From Mycolicibacterium setense (GTDB lineage: Bacteria; Actinomycetota; Actinomycetes; Mycobacteriales; Mycobacteriaceae): a stretch of DNA of 64,000 bases. The position numbers were made by a program, and so were the translations under genes. Shown here piece after piece: positions 36,204-43,878 of the stretch (position 1 is its first letter; every line of letters begins with the position of its first letter). The notes beneath the pieces were generated by a model. That model was not told the DNA's origin and ran no database searches. It saw nothing but the letters and a program-made list of their open reading frames with translations. The stretch is taken from NCBI RefSeq assembly GCF_000805385.1, contig NZ_JTJW01000009.1, positions 1-64,000 on the forward strand, in the 5' to 3' direction.

Positions 36204-36878
36204 ATGAAGTCGGAGATGAAACGGAGACGCACACCGATGCGGTTGTCCGACGTCGTGTCGGAACACGTGCGTGAGCTCATCGTTTCGGGACAACTTCATT
36301 CGGGACAGTTCATCCGTCCGGAGGTGGTCGCCGAAGAACTCGGGGTCAGTGCCACTCCGGCGCGCGAGGGTCTGCTCCAGCTCCAGACCGAGGGTTTTCT
36401 GTCCGTCGAGCCTCGGCGCGGCTTCATGGTGACCGCGCTGTCGAGTGACGACATCCGCGACATCTATGACGCCCAGGCGCTTTTGGGCGGTGAACTCGCG
36501 GCCCGCACCGCAGCGACGATCACACCGGCAACGGTCGGTGAGCTCGAACGGATCCAGGACGCACTCGAACGTGCCGCTGCCGCCGGAGATTTCGACGAAG
36601 AAGAACGGCTCAACCATGAGTTCCACGCCCTGATCTACCGGCTGAGCGGATCGCGCAAGATGCGCTGGTTGATCAAGACGACGCTGGCGTATGCACCCCG
36701 CAAGTTCTTCGCCGCGGTGGAGGGGTGGCCCGAGGCCTCGGCCCAGGATCACCGCTCGATCATCGAGCACCTGCGGGCCAACGACCCCGAGCAGGCCCGC
36801 GCCGCCATGGCCCGGCACATCCGCAATGCCGGCGCGCTGCTGGCCGACCACCTGGCGCAGAAGGACGGCTCCGGGTGA
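36204..36878 (+). CDS. GntR family regulator (FCD/FadR subfamily)
   Basis: Protein of 224 residues: winged helix at about 12-80 (LSDVVSEHVRELIVSGQL, FIRPEVVAEELGVSATPARE, LLQLQTEGFLSVEPRRGF) and an all-helical FCD ligand domain with RLNHEFHALIYRLSG, which supplies metal-binding His residues in this subfamily. Likely represses its own operon through the palindrome at 34989. Start uncertain among ATGs at 36204, 36216 and 36237. Confidence 0.9.
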   Translation: MKSEMKRRRTPMRLSDVVSEHVRELIVSGQLHSGQFIRPEVVAEELGVSATPAREGLLQLQTEGFLSVEPRRGFMVTALSSDDIRDIYDAQALLGGELAARTAATITPATVGELERIQDALERAAAAGDFDEEERLNHEFHALIYRLSGSRKMRWLIKTTLAYAPRKFFAAVEGWPEASAQDHRSIIEHLRANDPEQARAAMARHIRNAGALLADHLAQKDGSG

Positions 36879-37007
36879 TCACAACTGCACCGCACCGCTC
36901 CATTTTGGCAAACGGAAGTTTGAATCCATCGACGCAGCCAGTTTCCGCGGCCTGCCAGCTGTGAACGGACCGTCGAGCCGGTCGCCAGACCGGCAGAAGA
37001 AAAGCCT

Positions 37008-37035
37008 TTGGCAAACTGGGCCAACGGTATACAGT
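37008..37035 (+). promoter_or_regulatory. Candidate promoter of the KW-FP repeat protein
   Basis: TTGGCA, 16-bp spacer, TACAGT (37030-37035), ending about 40 bp before the start codon. A fair match to the housekeeping consensus in a 196-bp gap with no gene. Confidence 0.35.
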
Positions 37036-37074
37036 TGCCCCAACGTTTCAGCATTCCATCGGGGGGACAACAGC

Positions 37075-37419
37075 ATGCACAAGCTCGTCGCGGCGGCGGT
37101 GGCCGCCGGAGCCTTGAGCGCCGGACTCGCACTCGCTGCGCCGGCCGCCGCAGCACCGAACTGCTCCGACATCGTCGACAAGATCAACAGCGAGGACGGC
37201 TACTCGCCGACCAGCGGTGAGAAGTGGTCCTGCGCCACCGAGATTCAGGCGAACAAGTGGGCCACCTTCCCGGGCGCCATCACCGACAAGTGGGGCAGCT
37301 TCCCCACCAACACCGCCGACAAGTGGGCCAATGGCCCCGGCGAGGTAGCCAAGAAGTGGAACGACTTCCCCAAGAACCTTCAAGACAAGTGGACCGGCGG
37401 TGGTGACGCGGAGGAGTAA
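37075..37419 (+). CDS. Secreted KWxxFPG-repeat protein (copy 1)
   Basis: Protein of 114 residues with a signal peptide (cleavage likely after AAPAAAA, about residue 27) and two Cys (30, 53). From residue 49 it consists of 11-residue units that each start with a charged residue, Lys and Trp: EKWSCATEIQA, NKWATFPGAIT, DKWGSFPTNTA, DKWANGPGEVA, KKWNDFPKNLQ, DKW. The consensus is [DEK]KWxxFPGxxA. I know no named family. It matches the repeat plan of the protein at 41699-42070. Function unknown; a cell-envelope or extracellular binding role is a guess. ATG at 37075; the longer frame upstream lacks coding character. Confidence 0.85.
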   Translation: MHKLVAAAVAAGALSAGLALAAPAAAAPNCSDIVDKINSEDGYSPTSGEKWSCATEIQANKWATFPGAITDKWGSFPTNTADKWANGPGEVAKKWNDFPKNLQDKWTGGGDAEE

Positions 37420-37439
37420 GCCTCCAAGCACCGCCTCAC

Positions 37440-37482
37440 ATCAGTGGTGATCCGTCTACAGCGGGTCACCACTGATCTGTTT
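37440..37482. terminator. Bidirectional hairpin terminator
   Basis: ATCAGTGGTGA (37440-37450) pairs with TCACCACTGAT (37466-37476), followed on the plus strand by CTGTTTCGGG. It sits between the convergent repeat-protein gene and ssuB; the ssuB stop codon lies in the loop. Confidence 0.6.
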
Positions 37483-38223
37483 CGGGCCGGCCGGCTCCCC
37501 TACCCCGAGCGCGGCGAGCAGGGCTTCCCGGTGTGCGATGAACTCCGGGTTGCGGTAGTTGCGGGCATCCGGCGTCCGGAAATCCAGGTGGCGGTCGACG
37601 ACGAAACTCCCGCCGTCGAGAACGAGTACCCGGTCGGCCAATGTGACGGCCTCGTCGACATCGTGGGTCACCAGCAGCACCCCGGGCTCGTACTTCGCGC
37701 ACAACTCCTTGAGCAGGTGGTGCATCCGGACCCGGGTGAGGGCGTCGAGCGCTCCGAAGGGCTCATCGGCAAGCAACAGCGCGGGGTTGCGTACCAGTGA
37801 CCGCGCAAGCGCCACCCGCTGCTGTTCGCCACCCGACAGCTCGTAGGGCCAGGCCTGCTCGCGTCCGGCCAGGCCGACGTCGGCAAGCACCGTGCTCGCC
37901 CGTTGTCTGACCTCGCGGCCAGACAGCCCGAGCGCGACGTTGTCGAGTACCCGCGCCCACGGCAGCAGGCGCGAATCCTGGAACACCACCGACACATCGC
38001 GGGCGATGAAAAGATCGCCCGATCCGGCCACGCCGTGGTCCAGCCCGGCCAACGCGCGCAGCAACGTGCTCTTGCCGGAGCCGCTGCGTCCCAACAGGGC
38101 CACGAACTCGCCCTTGCGGATGGTGAGGTCTACGGCATCGAGAATCGTTGTGCCGCCGAATGATCGGCTCAGATCCCGGACGACGGCCACTTCCTCGGTC
38201 AGGTTCCCAGTGCGCGCCGCCAC
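37456..38223 (-). CDS. ssuB: Sulfonate-type ABC transporter ATP-binding protein
   Basis: ATPase of 255 residues that drives sulfonate (or nitrate/taurine-type) import. Walker A LLGRSGSGKST, signature ELSGGEQQRVALARS, Walker B ALLLADEPFGALD and the H-loop VTHDVDEA are complete. The GTG at 38223 follows GAGAGGAGA and overlaps ssuC by 25 bp. The longer frame is rejected. In operon with permease, binding protein and monooxygenase. Confidence 0.9.
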   Translation of the reverse strand: MAARTGNLTEEVAVVRDLSRSFGGTTILDAVDLTIRKGEFVALLGRSGSGKSTLLRALAGLDHGVAGSGDLFIARDVSVVFQDSRLLPWARVLDNVALGLSGREVRQRASTVLADVGLAGREQAWPYELSGGEQQRVALARSLVRNPALLLADEPFGALDALTRVRMHHLLKELCAKYEPGVLLVTHDVDEAVTLADRVLVLDGGSFVVDRHLDFRTPDARNYRNPEFIAHREALLAALGVGEPAGPKQISGDPL

Positions 38224-39080
38224 GACAAGGCTCTCCTCTCGACCGCACGGACGATGTAATCCCCGGTGAGCCCGAACACCGCGTAGACCAGCAGGCCGAC
38301 CACCACGACGTCCAGTTGTCCGTACAGCCGGGCCTGGGTCATCAGATAGCCGATGCCGCTGGTCGCATTGACCTGTTCGACGACAACCAGCGCGGTCCAC
38401 GAAATGGTGACCGCGAGCCGCAGTCCGGTGAAGAAGCCGGGCAACGCACCAGGGATCGCCACCTTACGAATGAACTGACTGCGCGAAAGCCCAACGGTTT
38501 CAGCCAATTCGACATGCCGCAGGTCGACACCCTTGAGCTGAGCGGTGGTGTTGATGTACACGGGAATCAGCACACTGGTGGCGATGATGATGATCTTCAT
38601 GGTGTCGCCGATGCCGAACCAGATGATCGCCAGCGGAATGATGGCCAACGTCGGCACCGCGCGCTTGACCTGGATCGGCCCGTCGACGATGGCCTCCCCG
38701 ATCCGGCTCAGCCCCGAGATCAACGCGAGTGCCAGACCCAAAGCGACACCGATGGCCAGCGAGATCGAGGCCAGCTTGAGTGAGGCCACGATGTTCGTGG
38801 GCAACCGGCCGTCCGACCACATCCCGCCGATGGTGCGCACGATGTCCAGCGGGGGCGGCAGGGTACGAGGGTCGAGGATGCCCAGTTGCGAGGTGACGAT
38901 CCAGATGACCACCAGCAGAAGCGGTCCGATCGCCAGCGATGCCGGTATGGCACGTCCCGGTCCCAGCCGCCGGCGACGCTGCGTTCCCGTCCGGTGTTCC
39001 AGATGCGGATAATCCTCGCGCCCGGCGGTACCCGCTTCCGAGGTCACCGCACGAGCCGGCTGCGTCTGGACGGCCGTCAC
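38199..39080 (-). CDS. ssuC: Sulfonate-type ABC transporter permease
   Basis: Membrane protein of 293 residues with about six membrane segments and the coupling-loop motif ETVGLSRSQFIRKVAIPGAL (EAA-like). N-terminal 45 residues are cytoplasmic and basic. Overlaps the binding-protein stop by 4 bp (ATGA), so synthesis is coupled. Confidence 0.9.
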   Translation of the reverse strand: MTAVQTQPARAVTSEAGTAGREDYPHLEHRTGTQRRRRLGPGRAIPASLAIGPLLLVVIWIVTSQLGILDPRTLPPPLDIVRTIGGMWSDGRLPTNIVASLKLASISLAIGVALGLALALISGLSRIGEAIVDGPIQVKRAVPTLAIIPLAIIWFGIGDTMKIIIIATSVLIPVYINTTAQLKGVDLRHVELAETVGLSRSQFIRKVAIPGALPGFFTGLRLAVTISWTALVVVEQVNATSGIGYLMTQARLYGQLDVVVVGLLVYAVFGLTGDYIVRAVERRALSWRRALGT

Positions 39081-40135
39081 TGGGCGCCTGCCGACGTCGC
39101 GTTGAGATCGGCGAACCGGGAATCGAATTCGTCCTTGGCGTGCAGCTGTTTTCCGGGGAACGCACCGGCCTCCTGAAGCAGGTCGATAGTCTCCTGCTGG
39201 GTGTTGATCAACTCATCGGTGAATCCCGGCACCGAGGACTTTCCGTCGGCTGCCGCTATGGCCTTGGCATCCTCCGGGCTGACTTTCTGATCCTTGATCA
39301 GATACTCGTCGATCCAGGTCTGCTTGTTGTCGTTGAGCCACTGTTCGGCGCGGTACCAGGCGATCACGAACTCACGGATGGCGGCCGCGCGGGCCGGGTC
39401 GGACAGCGCTTCCTGACTGGCGTAGACGTAGTACAGCCCGGGATAGGCGCCTGGGGCATTGGGGATTTCGATGCTGCCCTCCCCGTTGGTGGACGCGAGG
39501 TAGCGAACGCGGTCCGGTTGCTTGAGCACCGCCGCGTTGACCTGCTCGGCGCGCAGACCGTCGGCGAACTCGGCCAGACCGAGATTGATCGGCTGCACGT
39601 CCTTGATGCTCAATCCGACGGCCTTGAGGTTGCGCAGCACGACGGCCTGTTGCGCTGTGCCTTCGTTGATGGCGATCTTCTTGCCGGCCAGGTCTTTCAG
39701 CGTTTTGATGCCCGAACCCGGCGAGGTGGCCAGTACCAGCCCGTTGCCGTCGTACTTCACCGCACCGACGATGGGCACCCCGGCGTCGGAATACTGGGCG
39801 AGGATCGGCGGGACATCGCCGACCCGGCCCAGCTGCGCGTTGCCCGACCGGATCGCCTCCAGACGCAGCGGCCCGCTGCTGAAGTTGGCGTACGTCACGT
39901 CGGCGCTGAGCCGGTCCTGCTCTCCGGAGAGTTTGAACAGTGTCTTGAGCCGGTTCGCGTCGTCGGCCACGACAAGGCTGGTCCCCTTCGGAACCGCCTC
40001 CGGAATCGGTGCGTCGGCGGACAGGCCGCCGGAGCTCGATGCACCGGAACCGGACGACTGGCAACCGGCGACCATGCCGGCCACGAGGCCGGCGGCGATG
40101 AGCAGCCGGGCAGTGCGGGTCAACGGATTACGCAT
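39077..40135 (-). CDS. ssuA: Sulfonate-type ABC transporter substrate-binding lipoprotein
   Basis: Lipoprotein of 352 residues. Signal peptide with lipobox VAGC (Cys at about 24), then a Ser/Gly linker and a SsuA/NMT1-type periplasmic-binding fold (LEAIRSGNAQLGRVGDVPP, LAGKKIAINEGTAQQ). ATG at 40135 precedes RNPLTRTARLL. Substrate most likely an alkanesulfonate, from the neighbouring monooxygenase; aromatic or nitrogen substrates are not excluded. Confidence 0.9.
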   Translation of the reverse strand: MRNPLTRTARLLIAAGLVAGMVAGCQSSGSGASSSGGLSADAPIPEAVPKGTSLVVADDANRLKTLFKLSGEQDRLSADVTYANFSSGPLRLEAIRSGNAQLGRVGDVPPILAQYSDAGVPIVGAVKYDGNGLVLATSPGSGIKTLKDLAGKKIAINEGTAQQAVVLRNLKAVGLSIKDVQPINLGLAEFADGLRAEQVNAAVLKQPDRVRYLASTNGEGSIEIPNAPGAYPGLYYVYASQEALSDPARAAAIREFVIAWYRAEQWLNDNKQTWIDEYLIKDQKVSPEDAKAIAAADGKSSVPGFTDELINTQQETIDLLQEAGAFPGKQLHAKDEFDSRFADLNATSAGAQ

Positions 40136-40148
40136 TCGGGATCCCCTG

Positions 40149-41501
40149 TCAGCTCGCAGCCGACACGGGAGCGGTGCCGGTGTCGAATCGGTTGGCCGGC
40201 CGGTCAAGGCCGAGGTGGTCACGGAGGGTGGTGCCGGTGTACTCCTCGCGGAAGATGCCGCGGCGCTGCAACTCTGGGACGACGTGGTCGACGAAGTCGG
40301 TCAGTGAGGACGGCAATGCCGGCGGGATGAGATTGAAGCCGTCGGCGGCGCCGGCGGTGAACCATTCCTCGATGGTGTCGGCCACTTGCTCGGGCGTGCC
40401 GGCGAACAAACGGTGTCCCCGACCGCTGCTGAGCCGCAGCAACAACTCCCGGACGGTCAGGTTGTCGGTCTCCACGAGCCGCTTCACCAGGGCGAGCCGG
40501 CTCTTGATGAACGTGTCGCCCGGGTCCTCCGACGGGAACGTCAGCTTCCGGTCGAGATCGTCCTTGGTGACCGCGAATCCGACGATGGCGCTCAGTTGAT
40601 CGAGCCCGTAATCGGGCACGGTGAGTTCTTCGAGTTCGCGTTGACGCTGCCGCGCCTCGGCTTCGGTGCCGCCGATGATCGTCGACAGGCCGGGCAGGAT
40701 GTGCACCTGGTCCGGGTTGCGCCCGAAACGGCGGATACGCGCCTTGACGTCGCGGTAGAAGTCGCGGGCCTCGTCGAGTGTCGGTTGCGCGGTGAAGATC
40801 GCCTCGGCGTATCGGGCCGCGAGATCCTTACCGGGCTCGGACGATCCGGCCTGGAACAGCACCGGATGTCCCTGTGGCGAACGCGGGACCTCCAGTGGCC
40901 CGGCCACCTCGAAGTGCGGGCCGGAGTGGTTGACCGCATGGATCTTTGCGGGATCCACGAAGCGCGGCGCGTCCTTGTCGCCGACGATGGCGTCGTCTTC
41001 CCAGCTGTCCCACAACTTCAACGCGACCTGCAGGAACTCATCGGCGCGCCGGTACCGGGCCTCCGGATCGGGATGGTTGGGCACACCGAAGTTGGCCGCG
41101 GCCGATGCATTGGCCGTCGTCACGACGTTCCAGCCGGCCCGGCCGCGGCTCACATGGTCGAGGGTGGCAAACCGACGGGCCAGCCCGTACGGGTCGTTGT
41201 AGGTGGTGGACGCCGTCGCGATCAGCCCGACGTTGGTGGTCGCCCCGGCGAGCGCGGCAATCAGGGTGAGCGGGTCCAGCGCATCGAACGGACGGAACTC
41301 GGTCTGGTCCTTGAGCACCGGATGGTCGGCGAAGAAAACCGCATCGAGCTTGCCGCGCTCGGCAATCCGGGCGAGGTCGATGTAGTGGCCGATGTCGGTG
41401 ATGCCCAACAGGTCCGTCTCCGGAAGGCGCCACGCCGCTTCGTGCTGGCCGATGTTGCGCAGGAATGCGTTGAGGTGCAACTGCCTTGCGGGCGCAGCCA
41501 T
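40149..41501 (-). CDS. FMN-dependent monooxygenase (NtaA/SnaA/DszA family)
   Basis: Luciferase-like monooxygenase of 450 residues. The start LHLNAFLRNIGQHEAAWRLP and the internal RGRAGWNVVTTANASAAANFG are signatures of the NtaA/DszA/SoxA group, which use reduced FMN to oxidise or desulfurise organosulfur compounds or chelators. First gene of the ssu operon, 13 bp before the binding protein, so a role in releasing sulfur from the imported compound is likely. No flavin reductase gene is adjacent. Confidence 0.9.
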   Translation of the reverse strand: MAAPARQLHLNAFLRNIGQHEAAWRLPETDLLGITDIGHYIDLARIAERGKLDAVFFADHPVLKDQTEFRPFDALDPLTLIAALAGATTNVGLIATASTTYNDPYGLARRFATLDHVSRGRAGWNVVTTANASAAANFGVPNHPDPEARYRRADEFLQVALKLWDSWEDDAIVGDKDAPRFVDPAKIHAVNHSGPHFEVAGPLEVPRSPQGHPVLFQAGSSEPGKDLAARYAEAIFTAQPTLDEARDFYRDVKARIRRFGRNPDQVHILPGLSTIIGGTEAEARQRQRELEELTVPDYGLDQLSAIVGFAVTKDDLDRKLTFPSEDPGDTFIKSRLALVKRLVETDNLTVRELLLRLSSGRGHRLFAGTPEQVADTIEEWFTAGAADGFNLIPPALPSSLTDFVDHVVPELQRRGIFREEYTGTTLRDHLGLDRPANRFDTGTAPVSAAS

Positions 41502-41609
41502 TGCGACGAGCTCCTTCGGACGGGGAACGGGCTGCGTCTATTTGAGGGGCAGGCAGTGTTTGCGAGAACAGTTAAGATCAGCGAAATTCCAGCTAACCCG
41601 CAGACACCA

Positions 41610-41671
41610 CACGAGCGTGCGGCATGCCTGCCGTCGCCCGCGGGTGTATGGCAGGAGCGCGCACGCTCGTG
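41610..41671. terminator. Large nested hairpin between repeat-protein gene and ssu operon
   Basis: Outer arms CACGAGCGTGCG (41610-41621) and CGCACGCTCGTG (41660-41671) are perfect, with inner arms CCTGCC (41627-41632) and GGCAGG (41650-41655). It lies between two minus-strand genes and has no clear U run. It may be a terminator of the upstream gene or a structured leader of the monooxygenase mRNA. Confidence 0.55.
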
Positions 41672-41698
41672 GAGGTTTGGTGCAGTCGGTCGCGGGGT

Positions 41699-42070
41699 TT
41701 AACCCAGGCCGGTCCACTTCTTCAGAACCTTGCCCGGGAAGCCGCCCCATTTCTCGGCGGTCTTGCCGGGGAACGACGTCCATTTCTCAGCGGTCTTGCC
41801 CGGGAACGACGTCCACTTCTCAGCGGTCTCGCCGGGGAACTTTGTCCACTTGTCGACGATGGGGCTCTCCGGCAGGTCGACCCCACCGGTGAGCGCGCTC
41901 TTGGCGGCATCGGTGGCGGCATCGGTGACCGACGACGACACGCGGTCACACGGCGAGCACCCGACGGTGCTGCTGTTGTCCTTGGAATCGGCGGACGCCG
42001 GCGCGGACAGCGCCACCGCGGCGCCGATGGCCCCAGCGGCCAGTGTCGTGGCGATCAAACTCTTCTGCAT
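41699..42070 (-). CDS. Secreted KWxxFPG-repeat protein (copy 2)
   Basis: Protein of 123 residues with a signal peptide (cleavage after APASA, about residue 28), a CSPC pair (38/41), a Ser/Ala-rich linker, then 11-residue units DKWTKFPGETA, EKWTSFPGKTA (twice), EKWGGFPGKVL and a final KKWTGLG from about residue 73. The units are cleaner than in the copy at 37075, and the DNA is a 33-bp tandem repeat. ATG at 42070 after GGGGACCC; another ATG directly precedes it. No known family recognised. Confidence 0.85.
   Translation of the reverse strand: MQKSLIATTLAAGAIGAAVALSAPASADSKDNSSTVGCSPCDRVSSSVTDAATDAAKSALTGGVDLPESPIVDKWTKFPGETAEKWTSFPGKTAEKWTSFPGKTAEKWGGFPGKVLKKWTGLG
41714..41856 (-). repeat. 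33-bp tandem repeat coding for KWxxFPG units
   Basis: About four copies of a 33-bp unit containing CCATTTCTCAGCGGTCTTGC on the plus strand, two of them almost identical. The period matches the 11-residue protein repeat exactly. Likely unstable in copy number among strains. Confidence 0.85.
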
Positions 42071-42448
42071 CATGGGTCCCCAACTGTCGTATCTGACGGC
42101 GTCCGACGACGACGCCCGCTTGCACGCTAGCCCCAAAATCGCGCGCCTGCCGGGTTCGACTGACGGCTGAGATAGTTTGCTGTAGCTGTGCGGGCCGGGG
42201 GTGGCCCTCGCATGCGGAGCACTGCATGCGGCCGCATGGCCCACCGAAACCGAACGGCAGGTAACCGATAGGTGAACGGCCCCGCAGTACTACCAATTAC
42301 CGTGCACTTTCCCAATGTTCCAGTGCGCTGACGCCAGCGCTGTCCGAGGGTGGCGGCACCGCCGGACACCTCGCGCTCCAGAGATCCAGGCTACGTGCCG
42401 GGCTCTGCATGATCTTGCTCACGTTTTGCTGGGATCACCGGAAAGGCG
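42071..42448 (-). other. Upstream region of repeat-protein copy 2
   Basis: No gene found in about 378 bp. It includes an imperfect inverted repeat around 42195-42245 (GGTGGCC, CATGCGG and CCGCATGGCCCACC) and a duplicated GCATGCGG, perhaps an operator for the repeat-protein gene. The promoter of that gene should be here. Confidence 0.4.
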
Positions 42449-43342
42449 TCAGGCGAAATGCGCTGCCACGTCGGCGACCCGGCGCAGTTGGTCGATGTCG
42501 GAGCTGGTCGGGATCAGGTGGACCTCGTCGGTCCCGATGTCCGCGAACTTGCCGAGCACCTCGGCCAGTTGCTCTTCGTTGCCGGCCCACCCGGTCATCG
42601 GCGCCATGGCGTCGACATATTCGGCCGGGATCCAGTTCATGTACCGGCGCAGGTGCCGGTGCACCTGGGCGCGGGCTTCATCGGGTTCACCGAGCGCGAA
42701 CCAGAACGAGGTGGCCAGATGCGGCTGGGGTTTACCGGCCTCGGCCCAGGCGGTCCGGGCGATGTCGAACAATTCGGCCTGGGCGGTCAGATTCAGGTCG
42801 AGCGTCGTACCGGCCACGCCGTCGGCCCAGGCGGCGGCGTCACGCACCGTCTTGGGGCCGATGGTGCCGATCTGCAGGGGCGGCCCGCCGGCCTGGACCG
42901 GTGGCGGCCCCACCGGGAGCACGGAGTCGGTCACCTTTTCCCCCGCCCACACCCGCTTCATCACCGCGACGCGCTCGGCCAGTCCGCGGCGGGTCTGGGA
43001 CGCCGGATCGGCGCCGACCGCGTGGTAGTCCTCGTGGCGGCCTCCGACGCCGATGCCCACGGTCAACCGGCCACCGCTGAGCAGATCGCCGGTGGCCAGG
43101 CCTTTCGCCAGCATCACCGGGTCATGCAGCTGTGGCACCACCACCGTGGTCACCAACCGCACCCGGTCCGTCCACGCCGCCAATGCGCCCAGCAGGGTGA
43201 GGCTGTCGGGGTTGTCGAAGGCGATGCGCTCGCCCCAACACAGTGATGAGAACGGACCTCCGTCGATGACGTGCGCCCAGGACCGCAGCGTCGTCGCATC
43301 CAACTGAGGTTCCATGACCGGCATCGTCATCCCCACACGCAC
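42449..43342 (-). CDS. LLM-class F420-dependent oxidoreductase
   Basis: Luciferase-like TIM-barrel protein of 297 residues. RLTVGIGVGGRHEDYHAVGA and PLQIGTIGPKTVRDAAAWAD are typical of mycobacterial F420-dependent members of this superfamily; the cofactor call is by family, not by a unique motif. GTG start at 43342 without a strong ribosome site; a GTG at 43336 is also possible. Substrate unknown. Confidence 0.85.
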   Translation of the reverse strand: MRVGMTMPVMEPQLDATTLRSWAHVIDGGPFSSLCWGERIAFDNPDSLTLLGALAAWTDRVRLVTTVVVPQLHDPVMLAKGLATGDLLSGGRLTVGIGVGGRHEDYHAVGADPASQTRRGLAERVAVMKRVWAGEKVTDSVLPVGPPPVQAGGPPLQIGTIGPKTVRDAAAWADGVAGTTLDLNLTAQAELFDIARTAWAEAGKPQPHLATSFWFALGEPDEARAQVHRHLRRYMNWIPAEYVDAMAPMTGWAGNEEQLAEVLGKFADIGTDEVHLIPTSSDIDQLRRVADVAAHFA

Positions 43343-43380
43343 GGACGGATTCTGTCACGTCGGAGTGGCAGCATGAACCC

Positions 43381-43794
43381 ATGGCCATCACCACGTCCTC
43401 GGTCGCCCATGTTCGGCTCACGGTGACCGACATCGAACGGTCCCGGCAGTTCTACGAGAGCGTTTTCGGCTGGCCGGTTCTGATCGAGATGCCGCAGGAC
43501 GCCGCTCCGGAGATTCGCGCCCGTTTGGGTTTTCTGTTCGGCGGGGTCATCTACGACGCCGGGGGCACGTTGATCGGCCTGCGCCCCGTCGGGCAGGACG
43601 CGTTCGACGAGGACCGAACGGGGCTGGACCACTTGGCCTTCCGCCTGCGGAGCCTCGCGGAGTTGAACGACGCCGCGCTGCATCTCGACGCTCTGGGTAT
43701 CGCACACGAATCGGTCAAGGACATCGGCCCCTCCTACATCCTGGAGTTCCGCGACCCCGACAACATCGCGTTGGAGCTCACCGCGCCGAAGTAG
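43381..43794 (+). CDS. VOC family protein (glyoxalase fold)
   Basis: Protein of 137 residues with two beta-alpha-beta-beta-beta modules (AHVRLTVTDIERSRQFYESV and the C-terminal SYILEFRDPDNIALEL). Conserved metal-site His/Glu positions are partly present (His10, Glu near the end). Such proteins are dioxygenases, isomerases or drug-binding proteins; no specific role can be given. Divergent from the LLM gene by 38 bp. Confidence 0.85.
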   Translation: MAITTSSVAHVRLTVTDIERSRQFYESVFGWPVLIEMPQDAAPEIRARLGFLFGGVIYDAGGTLIGLRPVGQDAFDEDRTGLDHLAFRLRSLAELNDAALHLDALGIAHESVKDIGPSYILEFRDPDNIALELTAPK

Positions 43795-43878
43795 GTTCCC
43801 GACCCGGGGGATATCCCCCACCGCGGTTCGGAGGAAAACGCTGTGTCGCCGGGCCGCGCGACTTCGTAGGTTGAAGGC

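Noticed and set aside
41714..41856. 33-bp repeats as a CRISPR array
   Set aside because: Units are contiguous without spacers and encode the KWxxFPG protein repeat; no cas genes nearby.
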